A stretch of DNA of 46,351 nt from Lenisia limosa (lineage: Eukaryota > Breviatea). A model generated the notes under the pieces. That model saw only the letters and a list, made by a program, of their open reading frames with translations. It ran no database searches and was not told where the DNA came from. The number at the start of each line of letters is the position of its first letter. The stretch's first letter is position 1. The stretch lies in the NCBI GenBank assembly GCA_001655205.1, contig LPNZ01010410.1, positions 1 through 46,351 on the forward strand, in the 5' to 3' direction. Below, piece after piece: positions 1 to 9,570 of the stretch. The translations under genes and the position numbers were made by a program.

Positions 1-19
1 GGGGGTGGGGGGGGGGGGC

Positions 20-1538
20 AGAAAAACCAAAATTGCGAATACTAGGATCTATCTAATGTTTGTTAGTTTGAATGAGCGGCGTTGGTTGCGCGGGCGCGTA
101 ACGGGAACACCCCCTCCCGCGGCCGAAGGTTTGCTCAATGCTTTTGGACTCTGCTGTATTCCTTCGATTCCCACTCCAACCATCTAGGCTTTGCTTCCTC
201 TGTGATTCTGGACCCCCTCAAAGACTCGGCTCAAATAGTGGTTACAGGCGGATGCGACACTCGAGGACAGTACGTCGCAGTGCCACATATTCTTGAAGTG
301 GANNNNNNNNNNNNNNNNNNNNNNNNNNNNNNNNNNNNNNNNNNNNNNNNNNNNNNNNNNNNNNNNNNNNNNNNNNNNGGCTTTCCTTTTCTCAAGTGTG
401 TTCTGTTTTGTGTGACTTTTTAGACAGTAACGACCGTTGGCAACTGCACTGGAAGGCTCCTAAGATTTCAGAAACGCCTCTCCCCCCTCCAAGGTGAGTG
501 TCGCAGATCGTGAAAAGATTGTGTTGTGACAACCCCAGACGAGGCCATTCACAAGTCACCTGGAATGGTCGTATTATCATCTTTGGTGGTCAAACTCTTG
601 ACGGTTCATATTGCAATGACACTTGGTAGGCTGGCTGGAGGCTTTTTGAAGGACGTCTTGGAAGTTCTAACATTCTAGGATCCTTGACCCGAATACAGGA
701 ATGTGGACTTGTGTATCAAAAGAGTGAGAATGGCAACCTGCTCATGTATAATGATTTCTCTGAGAATCATTTTTGATCTGTTTAGAATGCAACCAGCCCC
801 TCGAGCGGGACACTCCATGTGCCGCATTTCAGATAGATTTGCTGCTGTGACAGGCGGTGGCGATGGTGGGACTTTATCGATTTCGAACCGTTACCATAAT
901 ACCAATACCAAATGCTCCTTAACATTACAGGCACGAAGGCGCTACACGATCTTTGGATACTAAATCTCGAGACGTTCGAATGGACCCAAATCTCAACCAC
1001 TGGACCGATCTGTGAAGATCATGTCCTTTTCGCTAATGTGGGGGACGGGAGACCCAAAGAGTTTATTTATTATTATGTTGGAATACCATGATTCCACTGT
1101 TTATCTTTTGTTGCTTTCACTATGCATTCATTATACCCTCAGGGCAACACACTTATTGTGTGGGGTGGTTGGGACGGTGCCAAGGACAAGGTGTTGAAAA
1201 GTGTTTATAGCTTCGACCTGGCTGAGTTTGTCAAACCAAAAGGTGAGTGTCATCTTGCTTTGTTGGAACCTCTTATTCTCTTAATTTCTTTAGAACCTGA
1301 AGAGGAGATGCCCTACAAGTAAGTGGATCTGAATTGATGCGCCATCTTGTTTTCCGAAAAATCACTATACCTGTACTCAGATTTATTGGTTTTATAAGAG
1401 AGCGGGAATTACCAGCGACTCTTATCTTATCTCCCCTTTAGCATTCTTCTGGAGCGGTGTAAAAGAGCGGAGGCCGAAAGAGACGCGTTGAAGGTCGAAA
1501 CCGAGTCTCTTCGTGAACAACTTCGGAAAACGGTTTGA
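20..1538 (+). CDS. Kelch-repeat protein with C-terminal coiled coil (5' end missing)
   Basis: Several exons on the plus strand encode Kelch blades. They include a VVTGGCDTRGQY segment (about 231-275), RGHSQVTWNGRIIIFGGQ (about 540-592), a PRAGHSM...FAAVTGGGDGG blade (about 800-870), a HDLWILNLETFEWTQ segment (about 945-990) and NTLIVWGGWDGAKDKV (about 1145-1195). The paired glycines after a hydrophobic strand and the downstream Trp are the Kelch signature, so a beta-propeller used for protein binding is expected. After the blades the protein turns charged and helical (LLERCKRAEAERDALKVE, about 1445-1500) and ends at a TGA at 1536-1538. A gap at 303-378 removes part of one exon, and the gene starts before the window. 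A GT lies just before the stop, so a further exon at about 1830-2087 is possible. Cellular role unknown. Confidence 0.75.
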
Positions 1539-2145
1539 AGTCTTGCTTTTTTCATTACCTGTTTTGCCCCTGAGGCCTCTTTAACTGCTTAGGGCTCAAA
1601 GTGGTTTGGATGGATTTAATATAAGTGTTCTGATTTCAATGTATTTATTGTTTTTCTATTCTCTCTTTTTTTTCAATCCCATGTTATCATTGGCAAAAGA
1701 GAATTGTATCAAAGCCAAACAAAAACTTGAATTAAACCAACTTTGGTTTACGTCCTATAAATAAAATCTCACAGTTTAAGAGAATTGATTTCATCTTTCT
1801 GATACTTTTCTTTTCTCAAATCGCCTTACAAGGGGGTGGTTTGCACCCTGATAGTTATGGGAAGACTAGGTAGAACCTACCATTCGGATTGCCCGATCCA
1901 GAGGACCAGTCCGAGGTCGCGCAGCTGGTGGTGGAGGCGATGCTGTGGAATGAGAGGAAGAGTGTTAACATGCTTGCAATTTTGGGAAATAAAAAATATC
2001 AAACAGTTGTGTCTTGCGGAATCAAAATTACACATGACAATAATATACAGTTTTCCACATCGTCCACATTACATACACATATAATATAAGTTTGACTGCC
2101 TTTGAAAAGAAAAAGAGGGGTGATATTCCGTGAAAGAATGGTAAG
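1539..2145. other. 3' region between the Kelch gene and the U-box gene, with a possible extra exon
   Basis: The stretch is AT-rich and holds AATAAA at 1760-1765 and 1988-1993, both on the plus strand. Between about 1885 and 2087 there is a plus-strand open frame beginning GLPDPEDQSEVAQLVVEA, whose composition looks coding. It could be the last exon of the Kelch gene, if the stop at 1538 is spliced out, or a separate fragment. I cannot decide from the sequence. Confidence 0.4.
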
Positions 2146-3365
2146 CTAATCTAGATCACACAAACTTTCCCGTGTTCTTTTCATGATTGGCATTGCCTCT
2201 TCATCATCAGAAAGGTCGATGACAATTGAGGATGACCTTATTGAAGGATCACCAGGCTATAGAATGAAATATGAAACAGTTTCCTACATCTTGAGAAGAC
2301 TCTTGTGACTCAGAAATCAAACACTCATCAGGAGGAAACAATTTAATCTTTTGTTTGTCTGAATAGATGAAAAGGAAAGAAAGAGAAAAAAAAGGTACCA
2401 GAGAGTCGAGGTATCAAATTTTGAACCTGTATTCTCATTCCAATGTTATCAATTGTGTCGTTGACGCTCATTGGCTGGCCTGAATAGAGTTACAGGCTTT
2501 GAATGAAAACTCACCAGAAAAGGGATCCAGATGACTCTGCTGCAATACTCTTGACAGCGTACTACGATCAATCACCTGTTCAAGTTAGTATCAAAACAAT
2601 TTCTACTTATCCCCTGAAACTAAATGAATTTTCGGAAAAACTCACACCTGTCCAGAAGGCAAGATCATGGGATCTGTCATAAGGAAATGTGTTATAGGAT
2701 CAATAAAATCCGGAGAAATTTCAACTTCAGTTGAATGTATTGAGGGTGCAACTTTTGTTTTATCCATCACTTTTGAAAAGTATGTATGGATGAATTTTGG
2801 AGCAGACCTATGAAAGTTAATCGAAACTGAGTCAATTTTCTTCTCAAACCCCACAAACGCGCTCAGTTTTCCAATAATACGTATGTTGGCAATTCCCAAA
2901 GGGATTACCCCTTGACCTAAGGAGTCAATAATAATCACAAATATGACGAAGCTTATACAGTAGCAACCCACCAGCCAAAAGTTGGATGTTTAAACCTGCC
3001 GCCTTGCAGTTTTGCAATCGGCCATTTTGGATGTGGGTGATGGGTGTTCTGAAACGTGATTGTGAGCCCAGTGTAACCCATCAGGGCTGTTTTGGAGCCG
3101 CCTTTATACGTTTCAAATTAGGGGATGATAAATAATTGTGAGCCTTACTCAGAGGGTATGCTTTTTCTGAGTGTGTCTTTGATTTCCTCTGGTGCAAAAG
3201 CATGGGGAGTCATTAAAATGACAGACTAGAAAGTAAGCCAGAATCATTCAAGTAATGAGTGAAAGTTATCAAACAATATCCCTCTAACTCCTTCACTTAG
3301 AGGTGGGAAGTTTGAAGTTGTCCCCAGGTTGAAACATTCGGGAATTGCTAAGCTGGAAATGACCT
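2146..3365 (-). CDS. U-box protein resembling RNF37/UBOX5 E3 ubiquitin ligase
   Basis: Minus-strand exons give a U-box split by an intron: FIDPITHFLMTDPMILPSG (about 2650-2710), then VIDRSTLSRVLQQSHLDPFSG (about 2515-2575), then QPMSVNDTIDNIGMRIQ (about 2430-2480). DPI, the MTDP turn, LPSG and DPF are core U-box positions. The domain recruits a ubiquitin-charged E2 without zinc. Upstream, the segment ending GIANIRIIGKLSAF (about 2850-2900) resembles the end of the N-terminal beta-sandwich of RNF37, which precedes its U-box, so I prefer RNF37 over UBE4. The last exon carries an acidic VIDLSDDEEAMP stretch and ends at TAG 2146-2148. The C-terminal RING-like part of animal RNF37 was not found. 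The first exon and start codon are unresolved; coding composition fades near 3365. Confidence 0.65.
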
Positions 3366-3530
3366 GCAAAGAAATGTGAATTATTTGATAATAATATTAT
3401 ATCATATAGTATATGAATGCAGGCATAATATTTCATAATTGTATATATTATATGATATTAGAAAATAGAGTTTCAACCATCAGATCTCTATGATCCTAGT
3501 TTCAATAGAGACTTTACTGCACCCGAAAAA

Positions 3531-3648
3531 AGGTAATATCTGGCCGAAGCCCTTCATACCATCACGCTTATGAAAGATATCGAACATTAATTAACCTAGT
3601 CATTTGCCTTACAACTTTGTGTACACAGCTTTCTGTTTGCCTCCGCAG
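3531..3648 (+). repeat. Dispersed hairpin repeat, copy 1, with intron-like ends
   Basis: The unit begins AG-GTAATATCTGGCCGAAG and contains ACCATCACGCTTATG and AGATAT. It continues through CATTTGCCTTACAACT and CACAGCTTTCTG to a pyrimidine-rich stretch ending in CAG. It matches the copy at 42161-42281 over almost its full length, and the copies at 6154-6207 and 26199-26248 over the first 50 bp or so. The GGC-CGAA-GCC hairpin sits near the left end. The GT start and CAG end would suit an intron, but I see no flanking exons here. Confidence 0.8.
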
Positions 3649-3730
3649 CATACGAAATATTTCATAGTTTTTCTATAACAGTTGATAAAACTTGTGGGGG
3701 AAATATACTATTACATATTACCGTTTATAG

Positions 3731-3761
3731 GGATGAACTCGGCTAAAGCCCTCGTTCATCC
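3731..3761. repeat. Stem-loop with nested GGC-TAAA-GCC hairpin
   Basis: GGATGAAC (3731-3738) pairs perfectly with GTTCATCC (3754-3761). Inside it GGC (3741-3743) pairs with GCC (3748-3750) across a TAAA loop. The inner hairpin resembles the core of the dispersed repeats. Confidence 0.7.
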
Positions 3762-3988
3762 GGAGGAACACCTGCAACGCAATCAAACGAGTCCACTACT
3801 GACAATTCCCGAGGGCGTTATGAGTGACTGTGCCTGCAGGGATTTTGGTTTGAGTCGGTTTTCCCAGTGATTTTCATCATTTGAGGCCTAGTGGGGAAAA
3901 AACGTCTGCTTACAAATATTAAAAGGGTGAAGGTGGCAGGAGGGGCTGGCTTTTTGTCATCTTTTATAGTGATCCTTAGAAGTACTTA

Positions 3989-4018
3989 CAGTTAAAATTT
4001 AATATTAAATTTTAACTG
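3989..4018. repeat. 30-bp perfect palindrome
   Basis: The left half CAGTTAAAATTTAAT (3989-4003) is followed directly by its exact reverse complement (4004-4018) with no spacer. The flanking bases do not pair. It is AT-rich and lies in non-coding DNA. Confidence 0.95.
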
Positions 4019-4131
4019 ATAGCAGTATATGAATATGTATACTAGATAATATTAACATGTAGTAGCGTGAACCTCTTCAGATCCAACGTACTGATCATGT
4101 TTAATTTATAGATAATATTTATCACTTAAGG

Positions 4132-4609
4132 GTGGGTGGTAAACCAGTGTTCAAGAACACCAAAATACTGAGATGCCCACAGGAAGAGGAAGAGAAGTCA
4201 CACTTGGCTCTGGTAGTTTTGGTGCTCTTTTCCATTGAGGTAAGCTTGTCTGAAAGGGGTGACACGTCTATCCTGCAAGATACACTTTCGCTTTCATTTT
4301 ATTCAACATTTAATCACATGCTGCATATTTTGCCCTCACTTGCGGTGTTCTTTGAAAGCCAATTTTGGTCGTAAGGGCTCCTTTGGGGTTTAAGGTCAGC
4401 GCAATCGCGTATATGTCAATCAAGAACCTACAACCGGTTACTTACCTACATGATATAAACGATATTACCCGTCCCTCTTACGGCCATTGGAAGAAAAAGC
4501 CAAGCGGTGGTCGAACAAAAGGAGCAGCTGCAAACCTAAGGAATAAGGAAAGACGAAAACTTCAACAAACCCTTTCGTTTGACAAGCTTGGTCAGTTCCT
4601 TGTCCAATA
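4132..4609 (+). CDS. Possible two-exon small protein, unrecognised
   Basis: A plus-strand frame (VFKNTKILRCPQEEEEKSHL, about 4144-4205) reaches a good donor, GAG-GTAAGC, near 4240. A second open stretch from about 4360 reads AIAYMSIKNLQPVTYLHDIN and then a basic segment (KKKPSGGRTKGAAANLRNK) to a TAA near 4610. The segment is rich in charged residues, unlike its AT-rich surroundings, and it could be exons of a gene continuing into 5225-6975. No family is recognised and the frame choice is uncertain. Confidence 0.3.
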
Positions 4610-5224
4610 ACTGTTGTCTCTGGCCCCCTAAGTTCACATCCAAATAGGGATGAATTCAGAACAAACATTATACAAAGACAAATAACATTGTAAGCACTGG
4701 ATAGGGCTTGGGGAATGAAGAACTTGATTTATATACACTAAGATNNNNNNNNNNNNNNNNNNNNNNNNNNNNNNNNNNNNNNNNNNNNNNNNNNNNNNNN
4801 NNNNNNNNNNNNNNNNNNNNNNNNNNNNNNNNNNNNNNNNNGTTTCGAAGGGTTGAGAGACAAGGCAAAGTCAAGGAAAAGGGTGGGGGTGTGACTGGCA
4901 AACTTTGACGATCTGTTGATCTGCTGGATCCTGTTCATCATCACAACACCCCTATACACCTCCTAGTTGCCTCCTCTGGTGTCCCCCCCCCCCCCNNNNN
5001 NNNNNNNNNNNNNNNNNNNNNNNNNNNNNNNNNNNNNNNNNNNNNNNNNNNNNNNNNNNNNNNNNNNNNNNNNNNNNNNNNNNNNNNNNNNNNNNNNNNN
5101 NNNNNNNNNTTCAACTAGTCCTCTGAGATTGCCCTCTCTCCCAAGATCAAGAGACCAAGAGTTCAAGGGCCCGGAACTAAAATAATTCTAAAACAGTCAT
5201 TCGTCTGGAGTCACTCCATTCACT
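4610..5224. other. Non-coding stretch with two assembly gaps
   Basis: It holds gaps at 4745-4841 and 4996-5109; the second directly follows a run of 13 C. No convincing coding sequence is seen between them. Confidence 0.5.
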
Positions 5225-6975
5225 ATGTTTTTGGTAAGTTTTGGGATTTTGGGGTTTTATGTTTCTGGCTTTATGGGTTTGCATTAACATCCATTTCCGG
5301 AACACATTTACCTTCGCCATTGCAGGAGCAAACCATTGACAAGATCGAGGCTCTTATGCTGAGGGGAGGTGAGCCTCTTGATGACGAAAGGGAGGAGACC
5401 CTGCCCGAACCCCCTGTGTTTTCGGTAAGCGGTTGGTTTGTGTCAAAGGTAGACTTGAGATTTCCTTTCGTATTTCTGTCATATTAAAACAGGTGTTTTT
5501 TTTTTTTTTTTTTTCACAAAGATAAACGTACAAAATAATGCCTTGTTAACTATGTTTTTTGGTAACTCATCTCATAATCAGTCCGTTCCCTCTGTCCACA
5601 GTGAACTTGTGTTCCTGATTGGACGGCCTGCCATGGAGCTCATTGATGGACCCGAGGAGCCAGGTGTGATCACTTTGCCTTCCGGTGTTAGGTAAGCAGG
5701 ATCTTTTAAGTACTCTATTTAATTCTACCACTTTTAAGACAATCATTCTCAAAATGCTTAATCACAGATTGGCTAGAAATGGTTCAAATGATTTGCCTTG
5801 TTGATATATCGATACCAAAGAATACCTTCTTGGGAGATTTGATAGAATAGATATGATGCAGTTCCTCACCAGGAGTGGAAAGAAGAGAGAGCTTTCTTTT
5901 TTAAGTCAAAGAATGCCCTTGTTGTTTCTTTGAAGGTTGGCTCCTCTTGACATTATCATTACTGAGTCCTTGCACAGATAGTCATATATACTTCTCATTT
6001 CTACATATTTTGTCAACAATTTAGGAAATTAGCAAAAGCAGATGTTCTGAGCTTGTGAGAGTTGTTCTTGACACAATCAAACCCAAAAAGTATGTTTGAT
6101 GTTTTGCACTGGGTGCTTCCCTTTGGTCCGAAATAAGCCATGGAAAAAAACTATTCAATATCTCTTATAAGCGTGATGATGTATACGGCTTCGGCCAGAT
6201 AAAACCTTGTTTTTTATTTCTCGTTGCAATATATTTTTCCAGAATTTATCGAGAAGCTCTTTTTTTTTGGGGGGGGGGGNNNNNNNNNNNNNNNNNNNNN
6301 NNNNNNNNNNNNNNNNNNNNNNNNNNNNNNNNNNNNNNNNNNNNNNNNNNNNNNNNNNNNGTGATGTCCATTTCACATTACCATACTTCATTGTATATTA
6401 TTGCATTGTTTCAACTTTTGTGTGAGGTTACCTCTTGATTCCCTTCAAAAACTATGTGAATCAAAGTACCAATGTCAGGAAGACAGCGTTACCGATCACA
6501 CTGCCTTACAATGTAGTGTGAAGGCCTTTGTGGCGCAGGAGAGTCTTGTATTCCCTCCCATTTCGGATCCAAGCCCGTCGCCATACTCAGTAGGGACCGA
6601 AGGTCCTGTGGCTGGGTACGAACCACTTCCTGCATTGTCGACTTTCGGCGGACCCCTTGCAGCCCTCTTGTCCAAAGTGCGTCTAACAGTGATAAGAGTT
6701 TTGTCATCTGCATTTTACTGCTTCAGTGCCAAAAAGAAGGAATCCCACTTCAGGCGTTTGTAAGCGTTTTCCCAAGCACCCACCCCACAAAGTCCCACCT
6801 TTTGCGTCTGCTTCAAGCCGTGGAAAAGGAAAAATTAGAAGCAGTTCGCAAAGAACAGGTTTGTGGAAAGTGGAATCAAAATTTATTTAAAAAGCATACA
6901 TTGATCATTCAGATCTTGACATGGCTTCGGGAAGAAGACGTTCGTACAACTGACACAACTCATCTTTTCTCATAA
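5225..6975 (+). CDS. Unrecognised protein, multi-exon
   Basis: The start ATG at 5225 opens a nine-base exon followed by the donor GTAAGT. Next comes an acidic exon, EQTIDKIEALMLRGGEPLDD (from about 5326), then ELVFLIGRPAMELIDGPEEP (about 5603-5692). Farther on a Ser/Pro-rich exon includes VFPPISDPSPSPYSVGTEG (about 6549-6605), then AFVSVFPSTHPTKSHLLRLL and a charged helix EKEKLEAVRKEQ (about 6750-6858). The last exon could be ILTWLREEDVRTT, ending at TAA 6973-6975. The intron at about 5695-6430 contains a dispersed repeat copy and an assembly gap (6280-6360). I do not recognise a domain. The 3' end overlaps the minus-strand neighbour's end at 6905. Confidence 0.55.
6154..6207 (-). repeat. Dispersed hairpin repeat, copy 2 (inverted, intronic)
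   Basis: Read on the minus strand it begins AGGTTTTATCTGGCCGAAGC, then CATCATCACGCTTATAAGAG and ATATTGAA. This is the first half of the unit at 3531 and 42161. It lies in a large intron of the plus-strand gene. Confidence 0.8.
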
Positions 6976-9130
6976 TCCTATTAACAATGTACACGACACT
7001 CAGACAAGTATTCCAGAATGAGAGATTAAAAAAAAATATCCATTGTATAACGTGGCGAGCAAATAATGTACAGTAAAATAACATTGGAATCAGAAGAAAA
7101 GAAATAGTGAAATAGTTTACAAAAACCCTTCTTGAACAGTTGGGGAAGCTTTGAAGTCTAAAAGCAAGATGAGAAGGGGAACCGATGACAGGAAGCCTAC
7201 CAGGCCTTGATCGAGCTTTTGTCAATTGAACCGATGATAATCGTGGCGAAAGTGAAGCTCTAAAGCCATCACACTCAGTTATTGGAATGTAACACTCAGA
7301 ATGAGAATGACAACATACCTTGGAGAGGATGATAAACGAGGGGAGTGGAGAGGGTTTCGGTTGAACATGTTTTGAACCGGTCTGAAATATGAATATATTA
7401 TCAAAAACAACATTCCACCTCGCAGCTGGCACCCCACCTCAAAAATGGAGACACAGGGCGACGAGTTTGAACCATTGGGGGACCAAGATCGAAGGAAGAC
7501 ATTCTGGTCATCGATGGGACACTATGTGCGGATCTGGAAAAGTAAAAAGATGAGAATGTACCAATTTGAACCAGCCAAAAAAAAATCTTATTTATTCTCT
7601 ACAAAAAAGGAACAGGTAGAATGAAGAATAAACATTAGCTCAAGGGGAGGGGGGTGATAAGAGTTATTTTAGTCAATAGATATTATGATAGTATACATCT
7701 ATTTATGCAAAATGAAGGCCTACCCCAGGAGAAGAGGGGAAGTGATTCGGATATTGTCCAAATTAGCGGAAAGTTCAGGTGACATAGACCACCTCATTCT
7801 AAACCTGTGAGCATATGGACATCCCTTTTCTGCTAAAAGCATGGAACAAACTTGTTGAGACTTCTTGCAGCTCTCTCTTCGTCTTCCTCTTCGGTTAACT
7901 TATCAGTCTTAGGAAGTATGCTGGAGAATGGGCTTCCGACAGGAGCACTGCTGGGTCCAGGCATTTCAGACTCAGCCGCAGTAATAAGTGCCTAGAAAAT
8001 GAGATCCGGACTTATCAAACACAAAACATAACATCCTCTTACTTGGAACATGAGTGTGGGTGTTGAAGGGGACATTTGGATAGTTTCTGTCTTTTGCCGA
8101 GAAGCTAAAGAATAAATATTCACAAAATTATGTTTTTGGAAAATCTTCACATACATTTAGCAGCAGCCGTACTCTTGTCTTCTGTTTTCTTGACTTTTGG
8201 CACGGGTTTAGCCCTTGTTTTTGCCTTCTTCTTGCTCCAAACGTCTTCATCTTCAAGTTCACCCATAAACATTTCCTCCTCCTGTTCTTCTTCGTAATCC
8301 TCCTTGTGATGGTGGGATGAAGACCGTCTCCGCGACCGTGATTGTGGAGCCTCCTACAAGGTTAGCCGTAGTATATATGCTATACGTCTAATTATATTAT
8401 ATTCAAGATGAAAAATAACGCCAGTCTACCCGACTTCAGTACAAGGTTGGTAACATTAAAACCGTAAGCCCATCCCACATATTCAATAGTCGTTTCTGGG
8501 TAGGACTTGCTAACTGATTCTGTAGTCAGGTCAAACTTCAAACTAGCTTCATGTTGCTGCTTGTTGTAGAGGTTTTGGAGCTGACTCTGAAAAGAAGACA
8601 CCTGAAAGATTAGACACCTCAATTGAAGGAATACAAAATTAAAGTCTCAAGCAATTATTCAGCAGCAAAACCCAGCTAGCCTCGGTTGGAGAGACATCAA
8701 ACGATAACGAAGGAACTGCAGCAGCACCTCTGCTGCGGAAGAGCTCCTTGTGGAACTCGTTTACCCGATTCCCACCAACAGTCTGGGGAGAGTAAAGAAG
8801 GTTGTAATTTTGTCTCAGATGGGGCCAGATTCATGCTTAAAGTACTCAGGAAAATTCATCGAAAGAGGAAAGTCGAGAAGGGGTGCAAGAAGAGCACAAG
8901 ACATTCCCATAAAGTGAATATCACTTTTCAAAACCCCGCCAATTAGTACTTACCGGATATGCTACAACAGCATTTGCACTGCTAAATGATTCACCAGTAC
9001 TGAGGAGAGGAGCTGGCTGAAATTGTTCATTGGGAGGATAGGTTGGCAATGAAGACGCAAATTGGTTCAAGAAGTCAGGGGATTCGCGTCGATAGCGACT
9101 CTGTCTCGGAGGAATATGGCTACTGCTCAT
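6905..9130 (-). CDS. Ser/Pro/Arg-rich low-complexity protein, unrecognised
   Basis: The first exon begins MSSSHIPPRQSRYRRESPDF at 9130. Later exons read NEFHKELFRSRGAAAVPSLS (about 8700-8765), SQLQNLYNKQQHEASLKFDL and YVGWAYGFNVTNLVLKS (about 8435-8595). A basic-then-acidic tract follows (RSRRRSSSHHHKED, EEEQEEEMFMGELEDEDVW, about 8235-8345), with a lysine-rich run (KKKAKTRAKP). Further exons are rich in Ser-Pro: PGPSSAPVGSPFSS (about 7925-7965), MSPELSANLDNIRITSP (about 7730-7780), PVQNMFNRNPLHSPRLSS and SLSPRLSSVQLTKARSRP. The end reads KDELCQLYERLLPEAMSRSE and stops at 6905, with AATAAA close downstream on the minus strand. Many SP/TP sites and basic clusters suggest a nuclear, phosphorylated protein. 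It could be two genes if the apparent stop near 7722 is used. Confidence 0.55.
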
Positions 9131-9570
9131 TCTTCGTCAAAAACAGGCGATATTACCCAGCTATATGTAATAAACTATCTTTACATTGAAATAAATGTGA
9201 AATTTGGGTTATGAGGCTTTGTCAACCTCAAGCTGAATAAAATGAAAAACTCAAACCTAGAAAACCTGTCACTATCTAATACTAAACATAACGATATATG
9301 TATCGTGGGTAAAATTGGTGAAAATACAACAAATATTAAAAAATTTGAGCGCGGGCAAAATTTACGATATTAGCATTACGATTCCACCAGTTGCCTCCCT
9401 TTAGTTTCCTTTCCTGATCTTAAATCTTAATACTTTGATTGCAACTTGTTTGAAATCTTCATGAAATCTTGAAAACACATGAATTCACAAAAAAATCTGC
9501 ATAACCAGACCATAAAATAAAGAAACATCAGAGAGGTGATACTGGAACAATAGAAAGAAGGGGTAGTGAT
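9131..9570. promoter_or_regulatory. Upstream region of the 9130 gene with a GC core in AT-rich flanks
   Basis: This spacer lies between the 3' end of SNRNP40 and the start of the minus-strand gene at 9130. It is AT-rich except for a GAGCGCGGGC core at about 9346-9356, flanked on both sides by AAATTT-type sequence. On the other strand TTTTGCCCGCGC resembles an E2F-type site. No promoter activity can be shown from sequence alone. Confidence 0.4.

Larger units (their letters stand above)
3366..4131. other. AT-rich intergenic spacer with repeat, hairpin and palindrome
   Basis: This spacer contains short TATATA/ATATGATAT-type tracts (about 3385-3465), a copy of the dispersed hairpin repeat (3531-3648), a hairpin at 3731-3761 and a 30-bp perfect palindrome (3989-4018). 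A plus-strand frame starting MNSAKALVHPEEHL at 3733 runs to a TGA near 3870. It could be a small exon, but nothing in it is recognisable. Confidence 0.6.

Noticed and set aside
4170-4240. GSGSFGALFH segment resembling a protein kinase glycine-rich loop
   Set aside because: The frame stops immediately after, and no VAIK, HRD or DFG elements follow nearby. Likely chance.
7443-7620. Plus-strand frame METQGDEFEPLGDQD
   Set aside because: The opposite strand fits as an exon of the 6905-9130 gene, with good splice borders on both sides.
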